Shown here: in pieces, positions 20,978 to 22,242 of the stretch
Layout: every line of letters starts with the position of its first letter
Numbering within the stretch: position 1 is the first letter of the stretch
IMG/VR virus record: IMGVR_UViG_3300022188_000059
Coordinates: 1 to 22,242 of that record
Origin: a virus
Length of the DNA: 22,242 nt
Strand: one strand, 5' to 3'
Translations under genes and position numbers: made by a program
Notes under the pieces: model-generated
Database searches by the model: none
Told to the model about the DNA's origin: nothing
What the model saw: only the letters and a program-made list of their open reading frames with translations

Positions 20978-21095
20978 CACGAATGCTTGTACAGGATGTC
21001 CGTTACAATACGATACCAGAGTTGTAAAAAAAAAAATGACTCAGACTGCTACTGGTGGCAGTCTGAGACGCTACACCGGAGTAAAAAAAAAATGA
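20970..21095 (+). pseudogene. Fragment repeating the N-terminus of the following zinc-finger gene
   Basis: The frame from GTG 20970 reads VRNTNACTGCPLQYDTRVVK, then KKMTQTATGGSLRRYTGVKK, and stops at 21093-21095, overlapping the next ATG. ACTGCPLQYD closely matches ACAGCPLEFE of the next protein, and the DNA is alike (GCTTGTACAGGATGTCC at 20985 versus GCTTGTGCAGGATGCCC at 21107). Between the two lie a palindrome and two runs of 10-11 A. A one-base change in the second A-run would fuse both into one frame. It is either a partial duplication, or the true N-terminus joined by slippage or sequencing error. Confidence 0.5.
21040..21067. repeat. Dispersed palindrome copy between duplicated CxxC segments
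   Basis: CTCAGACTGCTAC, TG, GTGGCAGTCTGAG with one G-T pair; 13-bp arms. It shares the CTCAGACTG outer arm with the terminator copy at 21540. Confidence 0.93.
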
Positions 21096-21541
21096 AACTT
21101 AAAACAGCTTGTGCAGGATGCCCTTTAGAATTTGAAGATAAGAACAGTAGACTTTGTGCTTTTTGTGGTAGACGAGTCCAATACGCAAAAGAGGAAACTA
21201 TTTCAATACCTTTTCCAACAGAGGCAGACATGTTAAAAGAACAACAAAAACTCCAAGCTCAAAATAATATGACTCGGTCGTACCTCGTCTCTGCTTTGGA
21301 TAACAGAGTTTGTGAGGATTGTGGCGGTGATGTTTCTCGTTATTCACAATCTAAATTATGCTTTACCTGCTACCACAAATCAGGTGGAACATGTAAAATG
21401 GCGGACTGTGAAAACAAACTTTCACCCAGAAATAATTCAGGATACTGCAGAGGCTGTACAAGAATTGTAAACAACCGAATTAGAAGAGGCTCAGACCCTC
21501 ATGCACCAGTTAAGAGACGAAAAAAGAAAATCGAATGGTAA
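21092..21541 (+). CDS. Multi-zinc-finger protein
   Basis: A 149-aa basic protein, last gene of the plus-strand operon. ATG 21092 follows CCGGAG and an A-run; the longer TTG-started frame upstream is poor in character. It has three cysteine modules: CAGCPLEF...LCAFCGRR at about 7-30, CEDCGGDV...LCFTCYHK at about 72-93, and CKMADCEN...YCRGCTRI at about 98-120. The C-terminus is strongly basic (VKRRKKKIEW). Each module can bind one zinc as a ribbon or knuckle. A nucleic-acid-binding or regulatory role is likely; no specific family is claimed. Confidence 0.78.
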   Translation: MKLKTACAGCPLEFEDKNSRLCAFCGRRVQYAKEETISIPFPTEADMLKEQQKLQAQNNMTRSYLVSALDNRVCEDCGGDVSRYSQSKLCFTCYHKSGGTCKMADCENKLSPRNNSGYCRGCTRIVNNRIRRGSDPHAPVKRRKKKIEW

Positions 21542-21574
21542 CTCAGACTGCCACTGGTAGCAGTCTGAGTTTTT
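21540..21574. terminator. Terminator hairpin built from a dispersed palindrome
   Basis: AACTCAGACTGCCAC, TG, GTAGCAGTCTGAGTT followed by TTT: a 12-bp perfect outer stem, one mismatch and a five-T run (21570-21574). It starts at the stop codon of the zinc-finger gene and lies 2 bp from the stop of the convergent minus-strand gene. It therefore ends the plus-strand operon and may block the opposing transcript too. Confidence 0.88.
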
Positions 21575-21575
21575 C

Positions 21576-21761
21576 CTACATTAAAGAGCACAACAAATTA
21601 AGTTTATTTTTAATGATATTCGTGTCCATTCGTAAAGATTCTACCGGTATCTTTCTCTCACAGCAAATACCTGGATTATGCGCACCTATATCCTCTCGCA
21701 AATGTCTCGCCATTGTCTCGATACCTAAAGATAACTCAAACGCTTGCTCCATATCATTCAT
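21576..21761 (-). CDS. Small hypothetical protein, end of lysis-like cassette
   Basis: A 61-aa frame, ATG 21761 overlapping the upstream gene's stop (ATGA). It reads MNDMEQAFELSLGIETMARH and ends KLNLLCSLM. The first 25 residues are amphipathic; two cysteines sit at 33-34. No family is recognised. Support comes mainly from the ATGA coupling and from ending next to the convergent terminator. Confidence 0.5.
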   Translation of the reverse strand: MNDMEQAFELSLGIETMARHLREDIGAHNPGICCERKIPVESLRMDTNIIKNKLNLLCSLM

Positions 21762-21928
21762 TTCTTAAGCATCCCCGACCGCATGAAGACACCAATTAAT
21801 CCTGTAAACCCTGTCTGCAAAGCCATAGCCGCCGGAAGTGTCCCTGTGAAAAAACCTGCGGCTGCTGAAGTAATAGCTGCAACTCCTGTCCAAAATGTTT
21901 TTGATTGGTATAATTTTTTCTGTTCCAT
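21758..21928 (-). CDS. Holin-like small membrane protein
   Basis: A 56-aa frame starting at ATG 21928, one base shared with the upstream stop (TAATG), behind GAGAGG. It reads MEQKKLYQSKTFWTGVAAIT, then SAAAGFFTGTLPAAMALQTG, and ends FTGLIGVFMRSGMLKK. Two hydrophobic segments (about 11-27 and 32-48) and the SKTFWTGVAAI...LIGVFMR layout match a common class of small phage membrane proteins of holin-like type. The basic C-terminus would stay in the cytoplasm. It would control timing of lysis by opening the membrane. The lysin gene is not in the window. Confidence 0.75.
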   Translation of the reverse strand: MEQKKLYQSKTFWTGVAAITSAAAGFFTGTLPAAMALQTGFTGLIGVFMRSGMLKK

Positions 21929-22185
21929 TACTTACCTCTCTTTCCTTTTAAAAGTTCTTTAATGTCTTTAGCCATAACGTCTATATTTTCGTCAATTCTG
22001 TCAAGTCTTTTTGTTTGCCCTTTATTCAAAGCATCACATGTTGCCGAGTATCTTACATTTTTATGGAGTATTACAATATCTTGTTTAACATCTTTAATCT
22101 GATTTTTTAATCCTACCCAAGCAAGTAACGCCCCTAAAAGACTACTCGAACCCGCTGTAAGTGCTTTTGCTGTGGTTTCATCCAT
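21928..22185 (-). CDS. Membrane-anchored coiled-coil protein (lysis-associated, XhlA/spanin-like)
   Basis: An 85-aa protein with GGAGTAGGAAAG before the ATG. Residues 8-27 (ALTAGSSSLLGALLAWVGL) form one membrane segment. The remainder is a charged heptad-like helix (NQIKDVKQDIVILHKNV, then RLDRIDENIDVMAKDIKELL). One membrane helix plus a coiled coil is seen in XhlA-like and spanin-like lysis proteins, though XhlA usually has the membrane segment at the other end. Assignment rests on architecture and on coupling to the holin-like gene. Minus-strand transcription enters from beyond the right edge. Confidence 0.6.
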   Translation of the reverse strand: MDETTAKALTAGSSSLLGALLAWVGLKNQIKDVKQDIVILHKNVRYSATCDALNKGQTKRLDRIDENIDVMAKDIKELLKGKRGK

Positions 22186-22242
22186 ACTTTCCTACTCCGC
22201 TTCAAGTTTATAGTTTATTATGATATTAGCAGTTCATTATGT

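Noticed and set aside
381-21574. Dispersed palindromes as a CRISPR array
   Set aside because: Copies are about 1 kb apart, not regularly spaced, with no spacers and no cas genes; the Cas4-like nuclease is the phage DUF2800 family.
1-22242. tRNA or rRNA genes
   Set aside because: No cloverleaf with a convincing T-loop or anticodon arm and no rRNA-like sequence was seen on reading; a covariance-model scan was not possible.
1-22242. Integrase, transposase or attachment sites
   Set aside because: No recombinase motif or terminal duplication seen in the window, so lysogeny cannot be judged here.

Overview
This window is part of a tailed-phage genome (or a prophage of one). It combines a head-assembly module on the minus strand with a long DNA-replication module on the plus strand. 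The structural genes are of the short-tailed (podovirus) type: a T7-like head-to-tail connector portal, a Bbp19-like small protein, and terminase subunits of the RRAGKD / FSE-x-NGTPRGR type. The replication genes (ParB-like, DUF2800, DUF2815 SSB, family A polymerase, VRR-NUC, SNF2 helicase, D5-like primase-helicase, ATP ligase) are a set often seen in phages of low-GC Gram-positive bacteria. Shine-Dalgarno sites are strong (AGGAGG type) and four promoters are near-consensus sigma-70/SigA boxes with extended TGn -10 elements. A Firmicutes host is plausible but not proven; one textbook sigma-54 promoter implies a host with RpoN/SigL.

Layout: 1-4266 (minus) reads right to left as terminase small subunit, terminase large subunit, a 70-aa protein, portal, Bbp19-like protein, and the start of a protein with PPAT repeats that runs off the left edge. 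4267-5830 is a 1.5-kb region without convincing genes. It holds a minus-strand promoter, a sigma-54 promoter, hairpins, three 44-bp AT-rich repeats, an 18-bp periodic array, five 17-bp operator-like dyads and the plus-strand promoter, and is the best candidate for the replication origin and early/late switch. 5831-8300 (plus) carries small early genes separated by hairpins and dyads, with a second perfect promoter at 7628-7656. 8306-21541 (plus) is the replication operon. 21576-22185 (minus) holds three overlapping small genes, two of them membrane proteins, probably part of a lysis cassette. The two gene blocks converge on a hairpin at 21540-21574.

The most unusual feature is a family of about 20 short dispersed palindromes, core close to GACTGCCACCAGTGGCAGTC, spread over the whole window. 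Many lie just upstream of ribosome binding sites, one forms the convergent terminator, and at least eight lie inside reading frames. In those eight they are read in the same frame, adding T-A-T-[GS]-[GS] or I-D-T-G-[GS] to linkers and tails of unrelated proteins (terminase small subunit, 70-aa protein, DUF2800 protein twice, DNA polymerase, zinc-ribbon ORF, two broken genes). This looks like a phage-borne miniature palindromic element tolerated in coding sequence, comparable in principle to Rickettsia palindromic elements. I do not recognise this family as described.
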